Origin: Schlegelella_A sp963778525
Lineage (GTDB): Bacteria > Pseudomonadota > Gammaproteobacteria > Burkholderiales > Burkholderiaceae_C
Length of the DNA stretch: 64,000 bases
Assembly (NCBI GenBank): GCA_963778525.1
Contig: CAVZUJ010000004.1
Location: 124,001-188,000, forward strand
Reading direction: 5' to 3'
Under the pieces are notes generated by a model. It was not told the origin of the DNA. It ran no database searches and worked only from the letters and a program-made list of their open reading frames with translations. The position numbers and the translations under genes were made by a program. Shown here piece by piece: positions 28,703-37,654 of the stretch; positions within the stretch are counted from its first letter, which is position 1, and every line of letters begins with the position of its first letter.

Positions 28703-29223
28703 TGATGAAAAGCCTCACCCTGAAAACGCTCATGGCCGTGGCGCTGCTCGCGTGCGCATCCGGCGTTCTCGCGGACGAGCTGAAGATCGGCTATGTCAAC
28801 AGCGACCGCGTGCTGCGCGATGCCGTACCGGCCAAGGCCGCTCAGGCCAAGCTCGAAGCGGAGTTCTCGAAGCGCGAGAAGGACCTCGCCGACGTCGCGG
28901 CGCGTCTGAAGGCGGCCAGCGACAAGCTCGACAAGGACGGCCCGACGCTGGCCGAGGCCGAGCGGGCGCGCCGCCAACGCGAGCTCGTCGACCAGGATCG
29001 CGAGTTGCAGCGCAAGCGCCGCGAGTTCCAGGAAGACCTGAACCAGCGCAAGAACGAAGAGCTCGGTGCCGTCGTCGAGCGCACCAACAAGGTCATCAAG
29101 CAGATCTTCGAGACCGAGAAGTACGACCTGATCCTTCAGGAAGCCGTGTTCTGGAGCCCGAAGGTGGACATCACCGACAAGGTGATCAAGGCGCTGAACG
29201 CGCAAAGCACGACCGGCAAGTAG
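28702..29223 (+). CDS. skp: Periplasmic chaperone Skp/OmpH
   Basis: Skp is a trimeric periplasmic holdase for unfolded outer-membrane proteins. The 173-residue precursor has a signal peptide (MKSLTLKTLMAVALLACASGVLA) and then DELKIGYVNSDRVLRDAVPAK, a long charged helical hairpin and a C-terminal region IKQIFETEKYDLILQEAVFWSPKVDIT typical of OmpH. It overlaps the bamA stop and precedes lpxD. Confidence 0.95.
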   Translation: MMKSLTLKTLMAVALLACASGVLADELKIGYVNSDRVLRDAVPAKAAQAKLEAEFSKREKDLADVAARLKAASDKLDKDGPTLAEAERARRQRELVDQDRELQRKRREFQEDLNQRKNEELGAVVERTNKVIKQIFETEKYDLILQEAVFWSPKVDITDKVIKALNAQSTTGK

Positions 29224-29239
29224 AGCGGAGCGCCGAACG

Positions 29240-30268
29240 GTGGCCGGCGTCGCACTTCGCGAGATCACCGAGCGCCTCGGCGGCGAACTGGTCGGCGACG
29301 GCAACACGCTGATCGACGCGATCGGCCCGCTCGAATCGGCCTCGGCCTCGACCCTGGCCTTCCTGTCCAATCCACGCTACGACAAGCAGCTCGCCACGAG
29401 CGCCGCCGCCTGCGTCATCGTCGCTCCCGCGTTTCGCGAAGCGGCGACCGCGCGGGGCGCCGCGATCGTCACGCCCGACCCGTATCTGTATCTGGCGCGC
29501 TTGACGCAGTGGTGGGCCGAGCGGACGCGGCCGGCTGAAGAGAAGGGTGTTCATCCTTCGGCCGTGATCCACGCCAGCGCAGAGATCGGCCTCGACGTCT
29601 CGATCGGCCCCTTCGCGGTCGTCGAGGCCGGCGTTGCGATCGGTGCCGGTGCCTCGATCGGCGCCTACAGCTTCGTCGGCCGTGGCTGTCGGATCGGCGC
29701 CGGCACGCGGCTGCGCCCGCGCGCCACCCTGCTGTTCGACACCGTCATCGGCGCGCGCGGCATCGTCCATTCGGGCGCAGTGCTCGGCGCCGACGGCTTC
29801 GGCTTCGCGCCCGACCAAGGCCGATGGGTGAAGATCGAGCAGCTCGGCTCGGTACGCATCGGCGACGATGTCGAGATCGGCGCCAACACCTGCATCGACC
29901 GCGGCGCCCTCGGCGACACCACGATCGCCGACGGCGTCAAGATCGACAACCTGGTCCAGATCGGCCACAACGTGCGGATCGGCGAGCACACCGCGATCGC
30001 CGGCAACGTCGGCATCGCCGGCAGCAGCACGATCGGCGCCCACTGCATGATCGGCGGCGGCGCGGGCATCAGCGGCCACATCACGCTGACCGACCACGTC
30101 GTCATCGGTGGCGCCACCCAGGTCTCGCGTTCGATCGTCAAGCCGGGCTTCTACAGCGGCTCGTTTCCGTTCGACGACAATGCCGAGTGGGAGAAGAACG
30201 CTGCGGTCCTGCGCAACCTGCATCGCTTGCGCGACCGCGTCCGGGCGCTCGAAAAGAAATCCTCATGA
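29240..30268 (+). CDS. lpxD: UDP-3-O-acyl-glucosamine N-acyltransferase
   Basis: Third step of lipid A synthesis, adding the N-linked hydroxyacyl chain. The 342-residue protein has the N-terminal uridine-binding domain (LAFLSNPRYDKQLATS), a left-handed beta-helix of hexapeptide repeats with the GADGFGFAPDQGRWVKIEQLG loop and the catalytic His in VQIGHNVRIGEHT, and a C-terminal helix. GTG 29240 is the start. Its stop overlaps fabZ (ATGA). Confidence 0.97.
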   Translation: MAGVALREITERLGGELVGDGNTLIDAIGPLESASASTLAFLSNPRYDKQLATSAAACVIVAPAFREAATARGAAIVTPDPYLYLARLTQWWAERTRPAEEKGVHPSAVIHASAEIGLDVSIGPFAVVEAGVAIGAGASIGAYSFVGRGCRIGAGTRLRPRATLLFDTVIGARGIVHSGAVLGADGFGFAPDQGRWVKIEQLGSVRIGDDVEIGANTCIDRGALGDTTIADGVKIDNLVQIGHNVRIGEHTAIAGNVGIAGSSTIGAHCMIGGGAGISGHITLTDHVVIGGATQVSRSIVKPGFYSGSFPFDDNAEWEKNAAVLRNLHRLRDRVRALEKKSS

Positions 30269-30708
30269 CGCTCGACATCCACCAGATCCTCAAGCAGCTG
30301 CCGCACCGGTACCCGTTCCTCATGGTCGACCGGGTGCTGGAGCTCGAGCACGGCAAGCGCATCAAGGCGCTGAAGAACGTCACCGTCAACGAGCCGTATT
30401 TCGCCGGCCATTTCCCGCATCGGCCGGTGATGCCTGGCGTGATGATGATCGAAGCGCTGGCCCAGGCGGCGGCGCTGCTCTCGTTCGACGCCGTGGGCTC
30501 GTCACCCTCCGACAACCAGATCTACTATTTCGCCGGCATCGACGCCGCCCGCTTCAAGCGCCCGGTCGAGCCAGGCGATCAGCTCATCCTCGACGTCACC
30601 CTCGACCGGATGAAGTCGGGTGTCTTCAAGTTCACCGCACGGGCCAGCGTCGAGGGCGAGCTGGCCGTCGAGGCGTCACTGACCTGCACGGTGCGCATGG
30701 TCGAGTAG
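30265..30708 (+). CDS. fabZ: 3-hydroxyacyl-ACP dehydratase FabZ
   Basis: Dehydrates 3-hydroxyacyl-ACP in fatty acid elongation and competes with LpxA/LpxD for hydroxymyristoyl-ACP. The 147-residue hot-dog-fold protein has LPHRYPFLMVDRV and the active-site block GHFPHRPVMPGVMMIEALAQ. ATG 30265 overlaps the lpxD stop. The lpxD-fabZ-lpxA-lpxB order is the standard one. Confidence 0.97.
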   Translation: MTLDIHQILKQLPHRYPFLMVDRVLELEHGKRIKALKNVTVNEPYFAGHFPHRPVMPGVMMIEALAQAAALLSFDAVGSSPSDNQIYYFAGIDAARFKRPVEPGDQLILDVTLDRMKSGVFKFTARASVEGELAVEASLTCTVRMVE

Positions 30709-30713
30709 AGCCG

Positions 30714-31502
30714 GTGGCAGACGTTCACCCCACCGCGATCGTCGAGTCCGGGGCCGAGCTGGCGAGTTCGGCCAGCATCGGTGCCTACACGATCATCCGG
30801 CGCCAGGTCCGGATCGGCGAAGGCACGACGATCGGCCCGCACTGCGTCATCGAGGGCCGCACGACCATCGGCCGCGACAACCGCATCTCGCAGTTCAACT
30901 CCATCGGTGGCGTCCCGCAGGACAAGAAGTACGACGGTGAAGACACGGGCCTCGAGATCGGCGACCGCAATTCGATCCGCGAGTTCTGCACGATCAACAC
31001 CGGCACGGCCCAGGATGCCGGCACGACCCGCATCGGCAGCGACAACTGGATCATGAACAGCGTGCACATCGCGCACGACTGCCAGGTCGCCAGCAACACC
31101 ATCATCGCCGGCTATGCCGGGCTCGCCGGCCACGTTCACCTCGGCGACTGGGCGATCGTCGGGGCGCAGAGCGGCCTGCACCAGTTCGTGAAGATGGGCG
31201 CGCACGCGATGACCGGTTTCCAGAGCCACGTCTCGCAAGACGTGCCGCCGTACATGATGGTCGACGGCAACCCGCTCACCGTGCGCGGCTTCAACAGCGA
31301 AGGCCTGCGCCGTCGCGGCTTCAGCGCCGAGCGCATCGCCGTCATCAAGCAGATGCATCGCCTGCTCTATCGCGAAGGGCTTGCGCTCGACGAGGCGCGC
31401 GCGCGCATCGCGGCTCTCGCCGACAGTGAGCCCGGGTCGGCAGCCGATGTCGCCCTGATGAACGACTTTCTCGCCGCGGCGACGCGGGGCATCGCCCGCT
31501 GA
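30714..31502 (+). CDS. lpxA: UDP-N-acetylglucosamine acyltransferase
   Basis: First step of lipid A synthesis. The 262-residue product equals the E. coli length and is a hexapeptide-repeat beta-helix (IGAYTIIRRQVRIGEGTTIGP) with the catalytic His in NSVHIAHDCQVASNT, QDKKYDGEDTGLEIGDRN and the C-terminal helices GLRRRGFSAERIAVIKQMHRLLYR. GTG 30714, 5 bases after fabZ, gives VADVHPTAIVESGAEL, the family start. Confidence 0.97.
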   Translation: MADVHPTAIVESGAELASSASIGAYTIIRRQVRIGEGTTIGPHCVIEGRTTIGRDNRISQFNSIGGVPQDKKYDGEDTGLEIGDRNSIREFCTINTGTAQDAGTTRIGSDNWIMNSVHIAHDCQVASNTIIAGYAGLAGHVHLGDWAIVGAQSGLHQFVKMGAHAMTGFQSHVSQDVPPYMMVDGNPLTVRGFNSEGLRRRGFSAERIAVIKQMHRLLYREGLALDEARARIAALADSEPGSAADVALMNDFLAAATRGIAR

Positions 31503-31518
31503 TCCTGTCGCCCCCGCC

Positions 31519-32664
31519 ATGAATTCCGAATTTCCGCGCTTTGCGATGGTCGCGGGCGAGGCCTCGGGCGACGTGCTCGCCGGCCTGCTCCTCGAAGGCT
31601 TGCGTGCGCGCTGGCCGAACCTGATGGCCGAGGGCATCGGCGGCCCGAAGATGGCGGCGCAGGGGTTCGCGTCCTGGTGGCCGCACGACAAGCTCGCGGT
31701 CCGCGGCTATGCCGAGGTGCTGGGTCACTTTCGCGAGATCGTCGGCATTCGCAACCAGCTCACCGAGCGCTTGATGAAGAACAAGCCCGACTGCTTCATC
31801 GGCGTCGACGCACCCGACTTCAATCTCGATCTCGAGTTGAAGCTGCGTGCGGCCGGCGTCAAGACCGTGCACTTCATCAGCCCGTCGATCTGGGCCTGGC
31901 GCGGCAAGCGCATCGAGAAGATCAAGAAGGCGGCCGACCTCGTGCTGTGCATCTTCCCGTTCGAGCCGGAGATCTATGCCAAGCGCAATGTCAATGCGGT
32001 CTATGTCGGCCATCCCTTGGCAAGCGTGATTCCCCTGGAGGCGCCACGCGCTGAAGCCCGGGCCGCGCTCGGCATTGCCGATGATCAGACGCTGGTCGCG
32101 ATCCTGCCCGGCAGTCGCCGCTCGGAGATCCAGTACATCGGCCCGCGGCTGTTTCGAAGCGCGGCCGAGATGCTGCGGCAGCGGCCCGGCCTGAAGTTTG
32201 TTGTCCCGGTCGTCACCGGCTTGCGTCACGTGATCGAGCCGCTCCGGCGCCAGTACGCGCCCGACGCCGCCATCGAGCTGCTCGATGGCCGCGCGCACGA
32301 GGCACTTGCAGCCTGCGACGTCGCTCTTGTCGCCAGCGGCACAGCCACGCTCGAGACGGCGCTCTTCAAGCGGCCGATGGTAGTGGTCTATGCCATGCAC
32401 GCGCTGACCTGGCAGATGGGCAAGCGGATGAACTACCAGCCCTGGGTCTCGCTGCCGAACATCCTGCTGCGCGACTTCGCGGTGCCCGAATTGCTGCAGG
32501 CAGACGCGACGCCGGACAAGATCTCGGCCGCCGCCTTCAGGTGGCTCGATGACCCCGCCGCCTGCGAGGCGCTGCGAGTTCGTTTCGAAGGCATCCACCG
32601 CGAGCTGCGGCGCGATACCGCGCGCCTGGCGACGGAAGCGATCGCAGCCGTTCTCACGTCCTAG
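31519..32664 (+). CDS. lpxB: Lipid-A-disaccharide synthase
   Basis: A GT-B-fold glycosyltransferase that joins UDP-diacylglucosamine and lipid X. The 381-residue protein carries MVAGEASGDVLAGLLLEGL, FIGVDAPDFNLDLE, HFISPSIWAWRGKRI, LPGSRRSEIQ and ASGTATLETALFKRPMVVVY. It follows lpxA after 16 bases and precedes rnhB, the common proteobacterial order. Confidence 0.97.
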   Translation: MNSEFPRFAMVAGEASGDVLAGLLLEGLRARWPNLMAEGIGGPKMAAQGFASWWPHDKLAVRGYAEVLGHFREIVGIRNQLTERLMKNKPDCFIGVDAPDFNLDLELKLRAAGVKTVHFISPSIWAWRGKRIEKIKKAADLVLCIFPFEPEIYAKRNVNAVYVGHPLASVIPLEAPRAEARAALGIADDQTLVAILPGSRRSEIQYIGPRLFRSAAEMLRQRPGLKFVVPVVTGLRHVIEPLRRQYAPDAAIELLDGRAHEALAACDVALVASGTATLETALFKRPMVVVYAMHALTWQMGKRMNYQPWVSLPNILLRDFAVPELLQADATPDKISAAAFRWLDDPAACEALRVRFEGIHRELRRDTARLATEAIAAVLTS

Positions 32665-32678
32665 AAGCGGATCTCGCC

Positions 32679-33305
32679 GTGCACGGAAGGACCTTTCTTC
32701 GCGCCGAGAAGCTTCGTCTTCTGATCGACGTGAGCGGGCCGATGGCCGGCGTCGACGAAGTCGGACGCGGCCCCCTGGCGGGGCCGGTCGTCGCGGCGGC
32801 GGTGATCCTCGACGAGCGACGGACGATCCGCGGCCTCAACGATTCGAAGCTCCTGCAGCCCGAAGAGCGTGAGCGCCTCGACATCGAGATCCGCCGGCGC
32901 GCCGTCTGCTGCAGCGTCGCCGAAGCCAGCGTCGAAGAGATCGATCGCATCAACATCCTGCGCGCCGCCCTGCTGGCGATGTGCCGTGCCGTCGAAGGTC
33001 TGAGCCAGCAGCCGAGCATCGTCCTCGTCGACGGCAACCAGCGGCCGGACCTGAAGATGGCTGTTCGTACCGTCGTCGGCGGCGACGCCAAGGTGCGCGC
33101 GATCTCGGCGGCATCGATCATCGCCAAGGTGTACCGCGATCGGCTGCTCTGTGCGCTCCATGACGAGCATCCGCAGTACGGCTTCGATGGGCACAAGGGC
33201 TACTCGACCCCCGAGCATCTCGCCGCACTGCGGGAGCACGGCGCCTGCCGGCACCATCGCAGGAGCTTCGCGCCGGTGCGCGAGGTCCTGGACCGGCTGT
33301 TCTGA
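32679..33305 (+). CDS. rnhB: Ribonuclease HII
   Basis: Removes ribonucleotides and RNA primers from DNA. The 208-residue protein has the catalytic GVDEVGRGPLAGPVVAAAVI, LNDSKLLQPEERERL, VDGNQRP, and the SAASIIAKVYRDRLL helix, followed by GFDGHKGYSTPEH. The start is GTG 32679 in the family N-terminal position. The stop lies just before the rRNA/tRNA methyltransferase gene. Confidence 0.96.
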   Translation: MHGRTFLRAEKLRLLIDVSGPMAGVDEVGRGPLAGPVVAAAVILDERRTIRGLNDSKLLQPEERERLDIEIRRRAVCCSVAEASVEEIDRINILRAALLAMCRAVEGLSQQPSIVLVDGNQRPDLKMAVRTVVGGDAKVRAISAASIIAKVYRDRLLCALHDEHPQYGFDGHKGYSTPEHLAALREHGACRHHRRSFAPVREVLDRLF

Positions 33306-33327
33306 ACGTATCGACCGCGAGTCGCGC

Positions 33328-34111
33328 GTGCCGTCCAAGCTCAGCTACGTCACTTCGCGCGACAACGCGGCGCTGGCGCGCCTGCGCAAGCTCGTGCGCC
33401 AGCCGGGCGAATACCGCAAGGTCGGGCAGGTGTTGCTCGAAGGCGAGCATCTCTGCCGAGGCCTGGCGAGAGCGTGGCGGCGCCGCCGCGACGCAGGCGT
33501 GGGTCTGCGAGTCGGCCTGGCAGGAGGGTCGCTTTCTCGATCTCGTCGATGCCGCCGCTGCAACCGTGGTCGTGTCCGACGCGTTGATGGCCGAAGTCAG
33601 CACGCTCGAGACGCCGGCGCCGGTCGCATTCCTCGTGCCGCTGCCGGCAGCCCCGCCCGTCGTGGCCGATGCGCCGAGCGTCGTCCTCGATCAACTTCAG
33701 GATGCCGGCAACGTCGGCTCGATCCTGCGCAGCGCCTCGGCCTTCGGATTCGCTCAGGTGATCGCGCTGCGAGGCACAGCGTCGCTCTGGTCGGCGAAAG
33801 TCCTGCGCGCCGGCATGGGGGCGCACTTCGCCCTGCGATTGATCGAAAACGCCGACGACGAAGCGCTCTTGGTCTTGCGCACGCCTCTGCTCGGCACCAG
33901 CTCGCACGCGACCGCGATGCTGCCCTCGGCTTCGCTGCCTTGGCCCTGCGCCTGGATCTTCGGCAACGAGGGCGCGGGCATCAGCGCCGGCCTGCAGGCA
34001 CGCTGCGCGCTGCAACTGAAGGTGCCGCAGCCGGGCGGCGAGGAATCGCTGAACGTGGCTGCGGCGGCGGCGGTCTGCCTCTACGAGTCAGCGCGCCGCC
34101 GCGGCGCTTGA
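33328..34111 (+). CDS. SpoU/TrmH-family RNA 2'-O-methyltransferase; frame interrupted by +1 indel
   Basis: A SPOUT-class RNA ribose methyltransferase. The N-terminal substrate-binding part (ITSRDN-like VTSRDNAALARLRKLV, then VLLEGEHLCR) and the SAM-binding knot (LDQLQDAGNVGSILRSASAFGF, IFGNEGAGIS, VPQPGGEESLNVAAAAAVCLYE) lie in two frames. One surplus G at 33460-33461 explains this; removal gives CRAWRERGGAAATQAWVCES and 260 residues. GTG 33328 is the likely start. It is commonly paired with rnhB in betaproteobacteria. Target nucleotide unknown. Confidence 0.88.
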
Positions 34112-34116
34112 GCCGG

Positions 34117-34149
34117 AGCTCCCCCGGTCCCGGGGACTCGTCGGGAGCT
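34117..34149. terminator. Imperfect hairpin between convergent genes
   Basis: AGCTCCC (34117-34123) can pair with GGGAGCT (34143-34149), with a further CCGG/CCGG pairing inside. It sits between the methyltransferase stop and overlaps the stop codon of the minus-strand neighbour. There is no T run, so intrinsic termination is doubtful. Confidence 0.3.
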
Positions 34150-35407
34150 AGCCCGCGAACTTGACCAGCGCCTTCAGAAATTCGCCACCGGCCTTGCCGA
34201 CCGATATCAGCGTTTCGACTTCCTTCGAATTGGCCAGGTCGTTGATCTTCATCAGGAAGCTGCCGAGCGCGGCGGACGTGAGCTTGTCTTCCGAGGCGAG
34301 CAGCGCCGCACCTTCATTGGTCAGGGCAGCGTAGCGGCGCAGGTAAAGGCGCGTGTTCTCGCGCGCGACGCGCGACTCGAAGATCTTCTTGACGCTGGCG
34401 TCGCACAGCTTCTTCAGCTCGGCCGCCTTCTTCTTGTCCTGCTCGGCCGCGAGCTGCTTTTCGAGACCTTGCAGCTTGGCCTCGATAGCGAGCTCGGCCT
34501 GGCCGCCTTTTTCGACGTCCTGCAGCATCGTTGCCGTCCACACCGCGATCGACTTGATCGACGCGGCCACATCGTCTCGCTTGCCCTTGGTGTTGCCGAA
34601 GAAGAGCTTGGCCTTTTCCTTCGGCCCGAGGGTCGCGCCCTGGCTCGTCTTCAGCAGCTTCTTTTCTTCGTAGTCGACCGCCTCCTTGAGCGCTTCGACG
34701 CTCTTCTTCAAGCTGGCCGCCGCTGTCTTGTGGTTCGGCCAGTTCGCGGTGTAGGCGCCATAGATCTTGGCCGAAGCTGCTGCGATGGTGGCGATGCCGC
34801 CGACCGCGATGCCTATGCCGGCCGCCAAGCCGATGCCGGTGGGCGCCGCGAGGCCGCCGAGGATGGTGCCGGCGATGGTCAGCGCGGCGGCCACGATGAT
34901 GACGATCACCAGCCCGGTGATCTTCAGCGCCGCGACGATCTTGGCGTTGCGCAGGGTCGTCTTGAATTTCTTGTCGATCGTGTCGGCGATCTTCAGCCAC
35001 AGCTCGTTCATCTTCTTTTCAGCGACACCCTGGAAGGTGGTCAAGGCGTTGCGGATCATCACGTTGGCGCCCTTGGCCTCTTCCTCGAGCCATTTCACCA
35101 TCGCGAGCTTGGCCGCATCGCGGTCCTTGCCCTTCACCAGCTCCGGTGCCTTCTTCTGCGCCGTCGCGTAGAGCGCGCGCTCGGTCTCGGTCAGGATGGT
35201 CTTGTATTCCTTCTCCTTGGCCTTCTTGAAATCCCCCATCTCCTTGGCCCACATCGCCTTGACCATCTTCTCGACCTCCTTGCCCTCGGGCGTCGCCGCC
35301 TTCACGCTCGGGATGCTCCAGGTCGTGCCGAGCTGGATCGGGTCGGCCTTGAACAGCTTGCCGCCGTAGCCGGAGATGTCGAACGTGTTGTCGAAGGCGA
35401 GGTCCAT
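34148..35407 (-). CDS. Unrecognised helical protein with central hydrophobic hairpin
   Basis: No family was recognised. From ATG 35407 (MDLAFDNTFDISGYGG) the product has 419 residues. Residues 40-155 are charged and helical (Lys/Glu/Ala rich), 156-212 are strongly hydrophobic and Gly/Ala/Ile rich in two segments separated by GGLAAPTGIG, and 230-419 are again Lys/Ala/Glu helical with coiled-coil character. There is no N-terminal signal peptide. The shape (helix bundle with a buried hydrophobic hairpin) recalls alpha-helical pore-forming proteins, but that is analogy only. Coding is supported by length, ordinary codon use and a clean stop. It is transcribed alone, against the methyltransferase. 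An upstream in-frame start at 35488 would add low-quality sequence. Confidence 0.75.
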   Translation of the reverse strand: MDLAFDNTFDISGYGGKLFKADPIQLGTTWSIPSVKAATPEGKEVEKMVKAMWAKEMGDFKKAKEKEYKTILTETERALYATAQKKAPELVKGKDRDAAKLAMVKWLEEEAKGANVMIRNALTTFQGVAEKKMNELWLKIADTIDKKFKTTLRNAKIVAALKITGLVIVIIVAAALTIAGTILGGLAAPTGIGLAAGIGIAVGGIATIAAASAKIYGAYTANWPNHKTAAASLKKSVEALKEAVDYEEKKLLKTSQGATLGPKEKAKLFFGNTKGKRDDVAASIKSIAVWTATMLQDVEKGGQAELAIEAKLQGLEKQLAAEQDKKKAAELKKLCDASVKKIFESRVARENTRLYLRRYAALTNEGAALLASEDKLTSAALGSFLMKINDLANSKEVETLISVGKAGGEFLKALVKFAG

Positions 35408-35522
35408 GCGAATGCTCTCTGTCTGTTGACTGCGGCGACGCGCCGGCAGGCACTTTATGCGCGGGCCGCGCGCGCGGGCCTGCAACAAATGCTCGAACCG
35501 AAGGAGTTTTCGCTCTTCCCGG

Positions 35523-36500
35523 CTACTCGACCTTGCCGATCCTTCGCACCGCCTGCGTCATGACTTTCGCGTCGGCGTCCCAGTAGGTCTGGAACTCGGG
35601 GGCGTCGAGATATTCGATCGGGCTGCCGGCCTTGGCCACGACCTGTCGCACCGTGGCATCGGCAGCGGCAGCCGCCGCCGCGGCGCGCAGGCGCTGGACG
35701 ATCGCATCGGGTGTCTTGCTCGGCACGAACAGCGCCGACCATTGGGCGAAGCGAACCGGGTACCCGAGCTGCGTCAGGCTCTGCACGCCAGGCAGGGCGG
35801 CGAGCGGCTCGTCGCCCCAGTGCGCGAGCGCGCGCAGCTTGCCGGCCTGGATCTGCTGCACGACAGTCGAGGGGCCGCTCGCGATCGCATCGATCTGCCC
35901 GGCCAGCAGCGCGACGATCGCCGGTCCGGCACCGGTGTACGGGATGTGCGTCATGCGAAAGCCGGCCGATGCCTTGAGCATCTCCATCGGCACGTGCATC
36001 GTTCCGTAGTTGCCGGAGCTGCCGTAGTTGTAGGTGCCGGGATGGCTCTTCGCATCGGCGATGAACTCGGCCAGGGTGTGCCACGGCGAGTCGGCGCGCA
36101 CCACCAGCACCGTCGGGTCGGCCGTGAATCGGGCGATCGGCTTGAACTGGCTCAGCTCGTAGACGGGCTTGCGATTGAGGATGGTGTCGGCCTCGGGCAG
36201 GATCGAGATCGACGACAGGCTCAGGAGCACGGTGTAGCCATCGGCCGCAGCGCGCGCCGCCTGGCCGATGCCGACCGCGCCGCCTGCGCCCGGCCGGTTT
36301 TCGACGAGCACGGCCTGCTTCAGCTCGCGCGCCAGCGCTTCTGCGACCGGCCGCGCCACCGTGTCGGCGACGCCGCCGGGTGGAAAGGGCACGATCATCG
36401 TGATCGCGTGGTCGGGGTAGCTCGACTGGCCCCAGGCCGCGCCGGCGGCGACCAGAAGTGTCCCGAAAAGGGCGGCGCAGCGCCAGGTGCGAACGGACAT
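35523..36500 (-). CDS. Bug/TctC-family periplasmic solute-binding protein
   Basis: Tripartite-tricarboxylate-type extracytoplasmic receptor. The 325-residue product has a signal peptide (CAALFGTLLVAAGAAWGQ), then YPDHAITMIVPFPPGGVADTVARPVAEAL, VENRPGAGGAVGIGQAA, NYGSSGNYGTMH and HIPYTGAGPAIVALLAGQIDA, all Bug-family landmarks that bind carboxylates. ATG 36500 is chosen because GAGGAG lies 9 bases before it; the in-frame ATG at 36509 has the same GAGGAG with zero spacing. No tctA/tctB permease genes are nearby. It follows ppsR by 17 bases on the same strand. Confidence 0.88.
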   Translation of the reverse strand: MSVRTWRCAALFGTLLVAAGAAWGQSSYPDHAITMIVPFPPGGVADTVARPVAEALARELKQAVLVENRPGAGGAVGIGQAARAAADGYTVLLSLSSISILPEADTILNRKPVYELSQFKPIARFTADPTVLVVRADSPWHTLAEFIADAKSHPGTYNYGSSGNYGTMHVPMEMLKASAGFRMTHIPYTGAGPAIVALLAGQIDAIASGPSTVVQQIQAGKLRALAHWGDEPLAALPGVQSLTQLGYPVRFAQWSALFVPSKTPDAIVQRLRAAAAAAAADATVRQVVAKAGSPIEYLDAPEFQTYWDADAKVMTQAVRRIGKVE

Positions 36501-36517
36501 TCGTGCCATCTCCTCGT

Positions 36518-37402
36518 TCAGTACATCAGGCGGTCGGGCCGGAGGTCGCGCAGGATCGTGGTGGCGATCTCCTCGATCGACTTGTGCGTCGAAGAGAGCC
36601 AGGCGATGCCTTCTCGCTTCATCATCGTCTCGGCTTCCTTCACTTCCCAGCGGCAGTTCTCGATCGAGGCGTATTTGCTGTTCGGCCGGCGCTCGTTGCG
36701 GATGCGGGCGAGGCGATCGGGGTCGATCGTCAGGCCGAAGCACTTGGCCTTGAACGGCGCGAGCGAGGCCGGAATCCGGCCGCGTTCGAAGTCTTCCGGA
36801 ATCAGCGGGTAGTTCGCGGCCTTGATGCCGTGCTGCATGGCGAGGTAGAGCGAGGTCGGCGTCTTGCCGCTGCGGCTGACGCCGACCAGGATCACGTCGG
36901 CTTCGGCGAGGCTGCGCGTCGACTGGCCGTCGTCGTGGGCGAGGGCGAAATTGATCGACTCGATGCGGTCGGTGTATTCCTGGCTGTCCGAGACATCGGA
37001 GAAGCGCCCGATGCGATGGTTCGAGGTGATGCCGAACTCGGCCTCGAGCGGCTCGATGAAGGTGTTGAACATGTCCATCACCAGGCCGAGCGAGCGCGCC
37101 TTGACGATCGCCAGGATTTCGGTGTTGACGAGCGTGACGAAGACGACCGGTCGGCGCCCTTCGACCTCGGCCGTGTGATTGATCTCGCGCACGACCTGGT
37201 GCGCCTTGTCGGTCGAGTCGATGAAGGGCCGGCGCACATGGCGCGGCTTGATCGCGAACTGCGACAGGATCGAATTGCCGAAAGTCTCGGCGGTGATGCC
37301 GGTACCGTCGGAGACGAAATAGACCGTGTGGCGCGAGCCCGGTGCTCCGCCAGGGGCCGGCGCCGAGGGGCTGGCGGGTGCTGCGAATGAAGGTTCGTCC
37401 AT
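36518..37402 (-). CDS. ppsR: PEP synthase regulatory protein (bifunctional kinase/pyrophosphorylase)
   Basis: PpsR (DUF299) switches PEP synthase off by ADP-dependent phosphorylation and on by Pi-dependent dephosphorylation. The protein has about 294 residues with VYFVSDGTGITAETFGNSILSQF, the P-loop-like GVSRSGKTPTSLYLA, ANYPLIPEDF and NSKYASIENCRWEVKEAE. Starts at 37402 or 37414 are both possible and neither has a clear Shine-Dalgarno. Its target ppsA is divergently transcribed 252 bases away. Confidence 0.93.
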   Translation of the reverse strand: MDEPSFAAPASPSAPAPGGAPGSRHTVYFVSDGTGITAETFGNSILSQFAIKPRHVRRPFIDSTDKAHQVVREINHTAEVEGRRPVVFVTLVNTEILAIVKARSLGLVMDMFNTFIEPLEAEFGITSNHRIGRFSDVSDSQEYTDRIESINFALAHDDGQSTRSLAEADVILVGVSRSGKTPTSLYLAMQHGIKAANYPLIPEDFERGRIPASLAPFKAKCFGLTIDPDRLARIRNERRPNSKYASIENCRWEVKEAETMMKREGIAWLSSTHKSIEEIATTILRDLRPDRLMY

Positions 37403-37654
37403 GTCGGCGATCATGACACCGGGTGCAGCCTCGTCGCCGACAGCCGGGCACGCTCGACGGCTCGTAGAATCGGGATCTGTTTCCGCCCGCGCCGCCGTGA
37501 ACACGCTCTGCCCCGCCGCCGCCTCCCGCCTGGTCCGCAGCCGACGCCTCGTCGCTGCCGGATGCCCGGGCGCGCGTGGTCGTCTGCCGAGCCCTGCACG
37601 CACCGCCGCCCTGGGCCGGGAAGCACCGGTTTTTCACGATCGCGGAGCTCCCCC

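Noticed and set aside
35460..35482. GC-rich self-complementary stretch upstream of the hydrophobic-hairpin gene as an operator
   Set aside because: It is mostly an alternating CG run, which is expected by chance at this base composition, and its symmetry is imperfect.
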